Shown here: piece after piece, positions 54,143 through 62,265 of the stretch
How positions within the stretch are numbered: position 1 is the stretch's first letter
How the letters are laid out: each line of letters starts with the position of its first letter
DNA from: Nodularia spumigena CCY9414
GTDB lineage: Bacteria; Cyanobacteriota; Cyanobacteriia; Cyanobacteriales; Nostocaceae
Direction: 5' to 3'
DNA: 64,000 nucleotides
Assembly (NCBI RefSeq): GCF_000340565.2
Contig: NZ_CP007203.1
Span: 536,297-600,296 of the forward strand
The notes under the pieces: generated by a model
Database searches by the model: none
Told to the model about the DNA's origin: nothing
What the model saw: the letters and a program-made list of their open reading frames with translations, nothing else
Program-made: the position numbers and the translations under genes

Positions 54143-55006
54143 ATGGGTAGTATTTGGGAAATTGATTTTTACTCTCGTCCAATTTTGGACGAAAAGCAGA
54201 AAAAAGTTTGGGAAGTCTTAGTTTGCGAAAGTCCTTCGGATATCAGCACAAAACCGGAATCTTTGTTTCGTTATGCCAAGTATTGTCCCAGTACTCAGGT
54301 AAATTCGGTTTGGTTGCGGACAGCGTTACAGGAAGCAATTGACAAAGCAGGGGAAGCACCAATCAGAATCCGCTTTTTCCGCCGTCAAATGAGCAATATG
54401 ATTACTAAAGCTTGCCAGGATGTGGGTATTCCTGCTCAACCTAGCCGCCGGATTTTAGTTCTCAATCAATGGTTGAGACAACGCATGGAGGAAGTTTATC
54501 CTCAAGAACCAGGGTATCAAGGCGGGACTAATCCCTCGGTGCGCTTAGACAGCCCTTTACCTCAACGTTTACCAGATGCTTTAGAAGGGAAGCAGTGGGC
54601 ATTTGTCAGCCTACAAGCGGCTGAATTTGCGGATATGTCAGAATGGGATATTGGTTTTGGCGAAGCTTTTCCTTTGGAATTGGCTAATGTGTCCCCTGAA
54701 ACTCGCATTCCTGGTGTGTTAATTTTCTCACCCAGAGCTTTACCCATAGCAGGGTGGATGTCGGGTTTGGAGTTGGCTTGCTTAAACTTTGACACTAAAC
54801 AAGGACAGAGATTGGTTTTAGAAACTGGTGCTACTGAAAGTTGGATTTTGGCTAATATCACAAACCCCCAAACTTTAGCAGAAGCCAAAGGTTATGAGCA
54901 AGCCAAAGAAAAAGCGAATGGAGTGCATTTTATTGGTGTGCAGTCTGATCCTCAAGCAGAGTCTTTCACCGGATTTTGGCTGCTACAAAATTTAAATCTT
55001 GCGTAA
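54143..55006 (+). CDS. Tab2/Atab2-like RNA-binding protein (DUF1092)
   Basis: 287 residues from the ATG at 54143. The open frame continues upstream to 53681, but that part crosses the heptamer repeats and overlaps ycf23, so it is not coding. MGSIWEIDFYSRPILDEKQKKVWEVLVCES is the conserved start of this family. In algae and plants Tab2/Atab2 bind photosystem mRNAs and promote translation of PSI (and PSII) subunits. Further blocks: IRFFRRQMSNMITKACQDVGI, PQRLPDALEGKQWAFVSLQA, and the C-terminal ESWILANI. Confidence 0.88.
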   Translation: MGSIWEIDFYSRPILDEKQKKVWEVLVCESPSDISTKPESLFRYAKYCPSTQVNSVWLRTALQEAIDKAGEAPIRIRFFRRQMSNMITKACQDVGIPAQPSRRILVLNQWLRQRMEEVYPQEPGYQGGTNPSVRLDSPLPQRLPDALEGKQWAFVSLQAAEFADMSEWDIGFGEAFPLELANVSPETRIPGVLIFSPRALPIAGWMSGLELACLNFDTKQGQRLVLETGATESWILANITNPQTLAEAKGYEQAKEKANGVHFIGVQSDPQAESFTGFWLLQNLNLA

Positions 55007-55262
55007 GTAGGGAGTGCTTATAACTGAGTTAAATGTCAAATACTGATACAAACTAATACACAAGGACGATTTTCGGAGAATTTTGTGAGTGCATAAAACG
55101 CAGATAGATACCAATGATTTGGGATAATTGTCTGCGTCCATCTGCATTTTTAAATGGCTTTTACCAATATATGCCGACGGACACCAATGATTTGGGATAA
55201 TTACCTGCTTTTATCCATTTGCAGCAAGATTAGACCTCAAAATCCACAATTCACCGAGGGTC

Positions 55263-56573
55263 ATGGGTTCTGAAAACTTGTCACAAGATACACTAGCAGA
55301 ACAGCTGCTGGAACTAGCTATCAAATCGGGAGCAGAAGCTGCGGAGGTCTATCAGTCGCGATCGCTTTCTCGTCCCGTATTTTTTGAGGCTAACCGTCTT
55401 AAACAGCTAGAAACCAGCCAATCTGAAGGCACAGCCCTCCGACTGTGGCGCAATGGGCGACCAGGAGTGACGGTAGCTTATGGTTCTGTCGCCGCACAAA
55501 CAATGGTGGAACGAGCTTTGGCTTTGAGTCAGCTGAATCAACCAGAACCAGTGGAGTTAGTCCAGAATTCTCAGCCATCTTATCCAGACATCGGGTCAAC
55601 TGTACCATTACAATTATTGGTAAATTGGGGTAAAGAGGCGATCGCTCTGATTCGTGATGTTTATCCCGATGTGCTTTGCAGCAGTGATTGGGAGTGTGAT
55701 GTGGAAACTACTAGACTTGTCAATAGTCAAGGTTTAGATTGTTACTACACTGACACTACCCTGAATTGCTATATGTCAGCCGAATGGGTACGGGGTGATG
55801 ATTTTTTGAGTGTTGCTGATGGACAAACCCAACGGGATATTCTCCACCCTGAGAAATTAGCCCATCAAATTTTACAAAGGTTAGATTGGGCGAAAGGAAA
55901 CGTCCCACCGCCCACCGGTGGCGTTCCCGTGTTGTTTACCTCTAAAGCTGCTGATATGCTGTGGGGAACTGCACAAGCAGCTTTGAATGGGAAACGCATT
56001 TTGGAAGTAGCGTCTCCTTGGGTAGAACGCCTGGGTAAGCCAGTGATGTCATCGAGTCTCACCCTATACCAAGACCCACAGGCTGGCCCTTATAGTTGTC
56101 CCTTTGATGATGAAGGTACTCCCACAAAGCCTGTAGTATTTATTCAAGACGGAATTTTACAAAATTTTTATTGCGATCGCACCACAGGAAAACAACTAGG
56201 TATCAACACTACCGGTAATGGTTTTCGCCCTAGTTTTGGCAGTTATCCTAGCCCTGGCTTATTTAATTTCTTGATTCAGCCTGGTTCAGCATCACTACAA
56301 GACTTAATTGAGCAAATGGATGATGGCTTAATTGTGGATCAAATGTTAGGTGGTGGCAACGGTATTTCTGGCGACTTTTCCATCAACGTTGATTTGGGTT
56401 ATCGTGTTAAAAACGGTCAGATAATTGGCCGTGTCAAAGATACAATGGTTGCCGGTAATGTCTACACAGTTCTCAAACAATTAGTAGCACTAGGTAGCGA
56501 CGCTGATTGGAATGGGTCTTGTTATACCCCATCACTGATTGTAGAAGGGTTATCTACAACAGGTAGGATTTAA
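55263..56573 (+). CDS. pmbA: TldE/PmbA-family metalloprotease subunit
   Basis: 436 residues, the usual PmbA/TldE length. AEVYQSRSLSRPVFFEANRLKQLETSQSEGTALRLW is the N-terminal domain. The C-terminal beta-rich domain has GVPVLFTSKAADMLWGTAQAAL, FDDEGTPTKPVVFIQDGILQNFYCDR and GNGISGDFSINVDLGYRVKNGQI. The HExxH zinc site of TldD is absent, which identifies the TldE-type partner. TldD/TldE heterodimers unfold and cleave peptides (microcin maturation, antitoxin degradation). TldD is not in the window. Confidence 0.9.
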   Translation: MGSENLSQDTLAEQLLELAIKSGAEAAEVYQSRSLSRPVFFEANRLKQLETSQSEGTALRLWRNGRPGVTVAYGSVAAQTMVERALALSQLNQPEPVELVQNSQPSYPDIGSTVPLQLLVNWGKEAIALIRDVYPDVLCSSDWECDVETTRLVNSQGLDCYYTDTTLNCYMSAEWVRGDDFLSVADGQTQRDILHPEKLAHQILQRLDWAKGNVPPPTGGVPVLFTSKAADMLWGTAQAALNGKRILEVASPWVERLGKPVMSSSLTLYQDPQAGPYSCPFDDEGTPTKPVVFIQDGILQNFYCDRTTGKQLGINTTGNGFRPSFGSYPSPGLFNFLIQPGSASLQDLIEQMDDGLIVDQMLGGGNGISGDFSINVDLGYRVKNGQIIGRVKDTMVAGNVYTVLKQLVALGSDADWNGSCYTPSLIVEGLSTTGRI

Positions 56574-56796
56574 AAATGAGCTTTGTCAAGCTATAACTAT
56601 AACCAGGGAAAATCAACCTATGTTCAATACCTGTAAAATTATTTTTGTCACAAATTGCCGAATAAGTAGCTCAAACTTAAAAAACGCAATACTCAGATCC
56701 CCGATTTCTCTAAGAAGTCGGGGATCTATATCCTCAAGGTTTTATGTTTAATTATGTTGACCTTTGGTTAATTTAATCTGATTAATTATAATTATT

Positions 56797-59460
56797 ATGG
56801 CGATTTCTGGTCTGACTCAGCGCTTTCGCCTTTGGTTGCAACCGACAAGAGGTTTAGCGATCGCCGAAGCTTGTATTATTGGACTTGTAGCCGCCCTTTC
56901 TGCGGTGTTCCTGAAATTCGGCTCAGGATTTTTAGGAACATGGCGAGTCCAAACTAGCCAAATTGTACCAGCATTGTTAGTCTTACCTACCATTGGTCTG
57001 AGCTTTGGATTTATAGCTGGCTCTTTGGTGAATAGATTTGCACCAGAAGCTTCAGGGAGCGGTATCCCTCAAGTCAAAGCCACTCTTGCTAACGTCCCAA
57101 TTACATTATCCTGGCGAGTGGCAACGGTAAAGTTAATCAGTGCTATTATCACCCTCGGTTCAGGAATGGCTCTGGGGCGACAAGGCCCCACCGTTCATGT
57201 AGGGGCGGGTTTAGCAGCAGGAATGAGTCGCTGGGTTCCCACCTCCCCAGATCATCGACGACAGATGATTGCTGCGGGTGCTGGTGCGGGTTTAGCGGCC
57301 GCTTTCAATGCCCCAATCACTGGTGTATTGTTTATCGTAGAGGAATTACTCCAAGATTTATCAGGGCTGACTTTAGGAACCGCCATTATCGCTTCCTTTA
57401 TTGGTGGTGTAGTATCTCGGCTGTTGGGTGGGGGTAGTTTGCAACTTAACCTGGAATTGTTGCAATACGCCAGTAACTTCACTTTGCCAGAAATTCCCTT
57501 TTTTGTCTTGTTGGGGATTTTAGCAGGGTTCCTGGGTGCATTATTTAATCGTGGTTTAATCGCCAGTATTAAAATTTATCAAAATTTACACCTCAGCTTA
57601 CCGCTAAAAATGGCTTTAGCTGGATGTATTTCCGGTTTATTAGTGGCAATGCTTCCGGAATCTTTCCGTGATTATGCGGGCTTACGGGAGTACATGATTA
57701 TCAGTGAAGCTAATATAACTTTTGCGGCGATCGCCTTTTTATCTCAATTTCTGCTCACCCTGGTGGCCTTTGGTTCCGGTGCGCCTGGGGGGTTATTTGC
57801 GCCGAGTCTGATTTTGGGTTCTTGTTTAGGACATCTAGTTGGTGTATCCGCCTCTTATTTCTTAGCAGTGGATTCCCCCACAACTTACGCTTTAGCTGGT
57901 ATGGGCGGTTTTTTTAGTGCTGTTTCTAAAGTACCAATCACAGCCATAGTAATTGTCTTTGAAATGACTACAGATTTCAATTTGGTACTACCTTTGATGA
58001 TTGTATCTGTAGCTGCATACTTGGTTTCGGACAAAGTAATGCCGGGATCTTTATATGACAAACTATTACAGCTAAAAGGCATCACAATTACTAAAGCTGT
58101 TTCCCCCGAAGGAATATTAACAAAGTTAACAGCTAACGATGTCATGCAGCATCGAGTCGAAACTCTGGATGCAGATATGACATTAGAAGAAGCAATGCAA
58201 GTATTTTCCCGTTCCCATCATCGGGGCTTTCCAGTGGTAGAGAATGGCAAACTCATCGGGATTATCACACAATCGGATTTTGTCACCAAACGCGATAGTG
58301 ATTCCTACATCCTGAGTAATAGCCAGTCACCAAAGGATGTCTCATTAAGGGAGATTATGATCCACTCCCCCATAACTGTCAAACCCAAGCATCACCTCAG
58401 TAATGTTTTGTATTTGCTAGATCGCTATCAAATTAGTCGCTTACCAGTGGTGGAAGGGCGGAAATTAGTGGGGATTATTACCCGTGCAGACATCATCCGC
58501 GCCCAAGCTGAACATTTGAATTATGGCAACGTTACCCCAGAATCACAGCCGGAACCTTCTTATGTAGTTTATCAAACGCGATCGCCTAATATTGGCAGAG
58601 GTCGATTATTAGTACCAGTAGCCAATCCCGAAACCGCCGCCATTCTCTTGCAAATGGCCGCAGCTATTGCGCGCGATCGCCACTATGAAATCGAGTGTGT
58701 GCAAATAATCTTAGTATCGCGTCACAATTCCCCCTCAGAAACATCAGTCAGAACCGCCAAAAGTCGCCGCTTACTACGACAAGCCGAAGTTTTGGCTAAA
58801 AAGTGGAAAATTCCCTTACACACCCAAATTAGAGTCGCCCACGACCCAGCCGAGGCAATATTGGAAACCATCCACGAACGACATATAAACCTGATTTTAA
58901 TGGGCTGGAAAGGTGAAACTTCTACCCCTGGGCGGATTTTTGGCAATGTTGTAGATACCATCATTCGTCAAGCCACCTGCGACGTAATGCTAGTAAAACT
59001 GGGTAATACTCCCCACTCCCTACTCCCCATTCCCCATTCCCCATTCCCCACTCCCAAATTCAACCGTTGGCTAGTCACAATGGCTGGCGGTCCTAATGTC
59101 AGAGTAGCGATTAAATTATTACCTGCTTTAGCGACATTGGGGGATAATCCATACATTCGGCTGACGCAGGTGTTTAAACCATCTCAGTTAAAGCCAGACA
59201 TGACAGTTTTAGAACAAGCCATCCGGATATTAATGCGTCGCCGTAAATTATCCAGCAATGTAGTTGCTATCCCCGTCCAAGCTGATTCGGTGGCTGAAGG
59301 AGTGATTAATCTCGTGAAAACCGAAGGTTATGATGTTGTGGTTTTAGGGGCTTCTCGTGAGGGATTATTACAGCAAGCAGTTCAAGGTAATATTCCCGAA
59401 GCGATCGCCTCTGGTGTAGACTGCACAGTCATCTTAGTCAGAGGCGCGATTAGTAGTTAA
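56797..59460 (+). CDS. ClC chloride channel/transporter with CBS and two USP domains
   Basis: 887 residues. Residues 15-430 are the ClC membrane core with GSGIPQVK (87-94), GRQGPTVHVG (127-136), FIVEELLQDLSGL and GSGAPGGLFAPSL. A CBS pair follows (about 440-585, DVMQHRVETLDADMTLEEAMQVF and IMIHSPITVKPKHHLSNVLYLL). Next comes a first universal-stress-protein domain (about 610-735), a linker of heptamer-repeat origin (NTPHSLLPIPHSPFPTPKFN) and a second USP-like domain (about 758-885). The gating glutamate of ClC proteins (Glu148 in E. coli, GREGP) is Gln129 here. Carries anions across the membrane, with CBS/USP parts probably sensing nucleotides. Confidence 0.9.
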   Translation: MAISGLTQRFRLWLQPTRGLAIAEACIIGLVAALSAVFLKFGSGFLGTWRVQTSQIVPALLVLPTIGLSFGFIAGSLVNRFAPEASGSGIPQVKATLANVPITLSWRVATVKLISAIITLGSGMALGRQGPTVHVGAGLAAGMSRWVPTSPDHRRQMIAAGAGAGLAAAFNAPITGVLFIVEELLQDLSGLTLGTAIIASFIGGVVSRLLGGGSLQLNLELLQYASNFTLPEIPFFVLLGILAGFLGALFNRGLIASIKIYQNLHLSLPLKMALAGCISGLLVAMLPESFRDYAGLREYMIISEANITFAAIAFLSQFLLTLVAFGSGAPGGLFAPSLILGSCLGHLVGVSASYFLAVDSPTTYALAGMGGFFSAVSKVPITAIVIVFEMTTDFNLVLPLMIVSVAAYLVSDKVMPGSLYDKLLQLKGITITKAVSPEGILTKLTANDVMQHRVETLDADMTLEEAMQVFSRSHHRGFPVVENGKLIGIITQSDFVTKRDSDSYILSNSQSPKDVSLREIMIHSPITVKPKHHLSNVLYLLDRYQISRLPVVEGRKLVGIITRADIIRAQAEHLNYGNVTPESQPEPSYVVYQTRSPNIGRGRLLVPVANPETAAILLQMAAAIARDRHYEIECVQIILVSRHNSPSETSVRTAKSRRLLRQAEVLAKKWKIPLHTQIRVAHDPAEAILETIHERHINLILMGWKGETSTPGRIFGNVVDTIIRQATCDVMLVKLGNTPHSLLPIPHSPFPTPKFNRWLVTMAGGPNVRVAIKLLPALATLGDNPYIRLTQVFKPSQLKPDMTVLEQAIRILMRRRKLSSNVVAIPVQADSVAEGVINLVKTEGYDVVVLGASREGLLQQAVQGNIPEAIASGVDCTVILVRGAISS

Positions 59461-59463
59461 GAT

Positions 59464-59499
59464 TTGACATCTCCCCACGTCTAAAGCCGGGGGATTCTT
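59464..59499 (-). mobile_element. Orphan IS200/IS605 right end
   Basis: On the minus strand, AAGAATCCCCCGGCTTTAGA then CGTGGGGAGATGTCAA is the typical cyanobacterial IS605 right end and TnpB omegaRNA scaffold tail. It ends four bases from the stop codon of the ClC gene. No tnpA or tnpB remains upstream of it on that strand; the methyltransferase gene follows instead. Confidence 0.65.
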
Positions 59500-59520
59500 G
59501 AAGAGTCCGTAAGCAAACTT

Positions 59521-60291
59521 TCAATTTATCCTGCGAGCATAAATTAATACTTGAGGGATGTCAAAACCGCCACGAAAAACAAAGTCATATATAATTCGCC
59601 ATCCTCTACGGCTAAACAACAATTCATTGATTGATGGACTAGATTCTGGATATAACTTTCCCCAGCGCAGTAGCTCAGAACGAGTCAAAAAACACTCATC
59701 GCAATGATGCCAATCTACCGAAAATCCCGTCTTTTTCAAAAGAGCGAACATCTCCTCCTGACTAAATGCATGAAGGTGGTATCGGTCCATGTGACGTGTC
59801 TCTCCTAGTGGTACGCAGAGCAGAAATACTCCATCAGGAATCAGAAGATTATGAATGCGTTCGAGAAATTTTTCAGGATCATAGAGGTGTTCTATAGTTT
59901 CAAACGAGGTAACAATATCGAAACGCTCTGACCATTCAAACTGCTCTGCATCGGCGCTGATCAAGTCTAGATCGTTTTCTTGATAATTTTTCTTGGCATA
60001 TTCGATTGTTTGTGCCTACCTACTTACTCCTACTACAGACTTGGCTCCTGCAAGCCGAAGTATTCGACTACCGTATCCACTACCACAAGCAATGTCTAGA
60101 ACTTTTTTATCGGTAACATAGCTAGAAGCAGTTTTGTAGCGTCCAAAATGTAGATCAAGAAACTTTTGACTTGCCGAATCATTTGCTGTCTGGTTGGGAA
60201 CAATACGCTCCCAGGTTAAGGGTAGAGAGTTACTTAGGACTAATTGATTGCTAGGAAAATTGTGTTCCGATTTCATTTGTTTTTTTAACAA
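59521..60291 (-). pseudogene. SAM-dependent methyltransferase with in-frame stop
   Basis: One 257-codon frame from 60291 to 59521 interrupted by TAG at 60016-60018. The N-terminal part holds FLDLHFGRYKTASSYVTDKKVLDIACGSGYGSR (SAM motif I) up to KSVVGVSR. After the stop the frame goes on AQTIEYAKKNYQENDLDLIS, FDIVTSFETIEHLYDPEKFL and LIPDGVFLLCVPLGE (motifs post-I to III). Both halves are well preserved, and the stop falls in the acidic loop where GVD is expected. Probably a recent nonsense change or local error. A GT4 glycosyltransferase gene ends 5 nt upstream. Confidence 0.8.
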
Positions 60292-60295
60292 GTTA

Positions 60296-61615
60296 TTACT
60301 GACTTGAAAGAGTGTTTACAACAACACGCTCTTTTGTATTCTTTCGTGACGAGACCGATAATACTTCCGAAGGCTTTGATGCTTCAACAAGTTGATAGAG
60401 TTTTTCCTCTAACTTTTCCATACATCTCGACCAATCAAACTCTAGAATTGACTTACGACTACGTAGAGACATTTCTTCTTTGAGGTCAGGATTTGATAAA
60501 ATTGTGATCACCTTCTCGGCAAAATCCTTGGGATTATTGGGTTCAGCTAAAAAGCCATTAACACTAGGAAATATCTGCTCCGATGTGGATGGTGCAAAAG
60601 TAGTAACCACAGGGGTTCCAGAAGCTAATGCTTCATTGTTAGTTGTGCAGAAATTTTCGACGAAAGAGGGGTTAACAAATATATCTGCACGAGCAAACCA
60701 ACCCAAAAGTTCTGTGCCATGAGACTCTCCCCAAATCGTCACTCCGGATTTAAACTTTTGAGCAAGCCTAAGAATTTTTTCATCCTGGGGACCACTTCCA
60801 ACAATTACCAAATGGATATCAGGTATTTTTGCAGCAACGATGGGATATATCTCTAAGAGTTGAGTGACATTCTTTTCTGGGGTAATGCGTCCAACAAATA
60901 GCATCGTTGGTCTGTGGTCATCAGGAATAGGATCGTAACAAATATTTTTAGGATGGAATTTTTGGCAATCAACTCCTTGATAAGGTAGATAGACACCACG
61001 TTTAACTTGCATCTTTTTATACTGAGCAAGCTGTTCTTTAGACGAAAAGAAATTTATGTCATAAGCTTCACTAAAGCGTTTGCTCACGAGGGGAATTATC
61101 GGCTGAATCAAACGAGATAATGAATTTCCTAAGAAATATTGGATACAACCAACAGCATTAGTATGGAAAAGTGATACTGTTGGCGTACCTGTTTGATGTG
61201 CATATTCGGTTCCAATAGCGCGGCCATAACCTCCCCAAAAAAGTGAGTAAAAACCCCTCATTTGCGTTGCTTCTTCAACAAGCACAACATCAGGCTGGAA
61301 GTTTTCGAGCAACTTGGTATCGCTCCAATGCTTGTGGTGTAATGGTTCGGGAGCAGACTTGTAGTAGAAAAGTGGTTTTGTCGGGTATGCATAAGCAGAA
61401 AATTTAGGAAAAGATTTTAATTCATCTAGTCCTAGCATGGGGCGCGAGCAAACTTCTTTGGGATACTGGTCGTTGATTTGAGGGTGGATTAAAAAGACTT
61501 CATGGCCTTGCTGTAGTAACCAACGAACCCGTTGGTGTACTGCGATGGAAATCCCCGACAAAAACGGAGCATACACTGCTGTAAAAATAGCAATACGGAG
61601 AGGTTGGTTGTTCAT
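60296..61615 (-). CDS. GT4-family glycosyltransferase
   Basis: 439 residues, GT-B fold. The N-terminal acceptor domain shows AIFTAVYAPFLSGISIAVHQRVRWLLQQGHEV. The C-terminal donor domain shows FVGRITPEKNVTQLLEIYPIV, DIHLVIVGSGPQDE and the nucleotide-sugar site FVNPSFVENFCTTNNEALASGTPVV (EX7E-type). No signal or membrane helix. It is followed after 4 nt by the interrupted methyltransferase, so the pair formed one operon, plausibly for a surface glycan or glycolipid. Confidence 0.9.
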   Translation of the reverse strand: MNNQPLRIAIFTAVYAPFLSGISIAVHQRVRWLLQQGHEVFLIHPQINDQYPKEVCSRPMLGLDELKSFPKFSAYAYPTKPLFYYKSAPEPLHHKHWSDTKLLENFQPDVVLVEEATQMRGFYSLFWGGYGRAIGTEYAHQTGTPTVSLFHTNAVGCIQYFLGNSLSRLIQPIIPLVSKRFSEAYDINFFSSKEQLAQYKKMQVKRGVYLPYQGVDCQKFHPKNICYDPIPDDHRPTMLFVGRITPEKNVTQLLEIYPIVAAKIPDIHLVIVGSGPQDEKILRLAQKFKSGVTIWGESHGTELLGWFARADIFVNPSFVENFCTTNNEALASGTPVVTTFAPSTSEQIFPSVNGFLAEPNNPKDFAEKVITILSNPDLKEEMSLRSRKSILEFDWSRCMEKLEEKLYQLVEASKPSEVLSVSSRKNTKERVVVNTLSSQ

Positions 61616-62265
61616 TATTATTTAATGTGTAGTCTGATTTCTTGTTTAGAGTCAAGATAAAACTGCTGACTGCTGTATCCAAGTTCCACTTCAAAACGAA
61701 CCTTTAGAAAAAATAAAGGTACATTCTTCCACTGTTGTGATCATTTATTAGACACTATTAGGACTTACGCAAGAACTCTCTGAAACCCTCTTGACTTCGT
61801 GTCCTTTGTGTCCTTCGTGGTTCGTTTTTTCATAATTTTGCGTAAGTCCTGACTATAAAGAAGTATCTAGTAATGTTTGCATATATCAGCAGTAATGGTA
61901 ATGCAGGTTTAACTGCATTCATTTGGCTAAAAACTAGAATGCTATTTCAGCATAGAATCGAAACAATTATAACACTGTGTAATAATCACGTAAATTGTGA
62001 TTGGTGTGCGTATTATGTTAGCAAGATTTTTCCAACTCATATACAATCGTATATCGAAAGTTTTTGTTTGAAAAACTATATAAAGCCTGGTAAACGTGCT
62101 AAATACACATGGATGTGTGGCAATTTATGATTTTTCAACCATGCACAAAGTCAACACCGAAAGCCAACATAGCCGATTGTTTTTCACCGAAAATATTTCA
62201 TCGCTGTTGTTGGAATTCATATTATGCAATTGAGTATCTCATTTGCAAGCTATATGCAACTCCCA
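61616..62265. other. Intergenic region, 650 bp
   Basis: Contains the palindromic element 61760-61850. Open frames of 60-85 codons at 61873-62130 and 62109-62291 have no ribosome site or recognisable composition, so I do not call them. Confidence 0.4.
61760..61850. repeat. Palindromic MITE-like element
   Basis: 91 bp with perfect 13-bp terminal inverted repeats AGGACTTACGCAA (61760-61772)/TTGCGTAAGTCCT (61838-61850). The interior has repeat-like CTTCGTGTCCTTTGTGTCCT. Non-coding, similar in form to small IS-derived repeats of Nostocales. Confidence 0.8.

Noticed and set aside
61873-62130. 85-codon frame beside the kinase gene
   Set aside because: No ribosome site, odd composition (many Cys/Tyr/Asn), overlaps another random frame; nothing recognisable.
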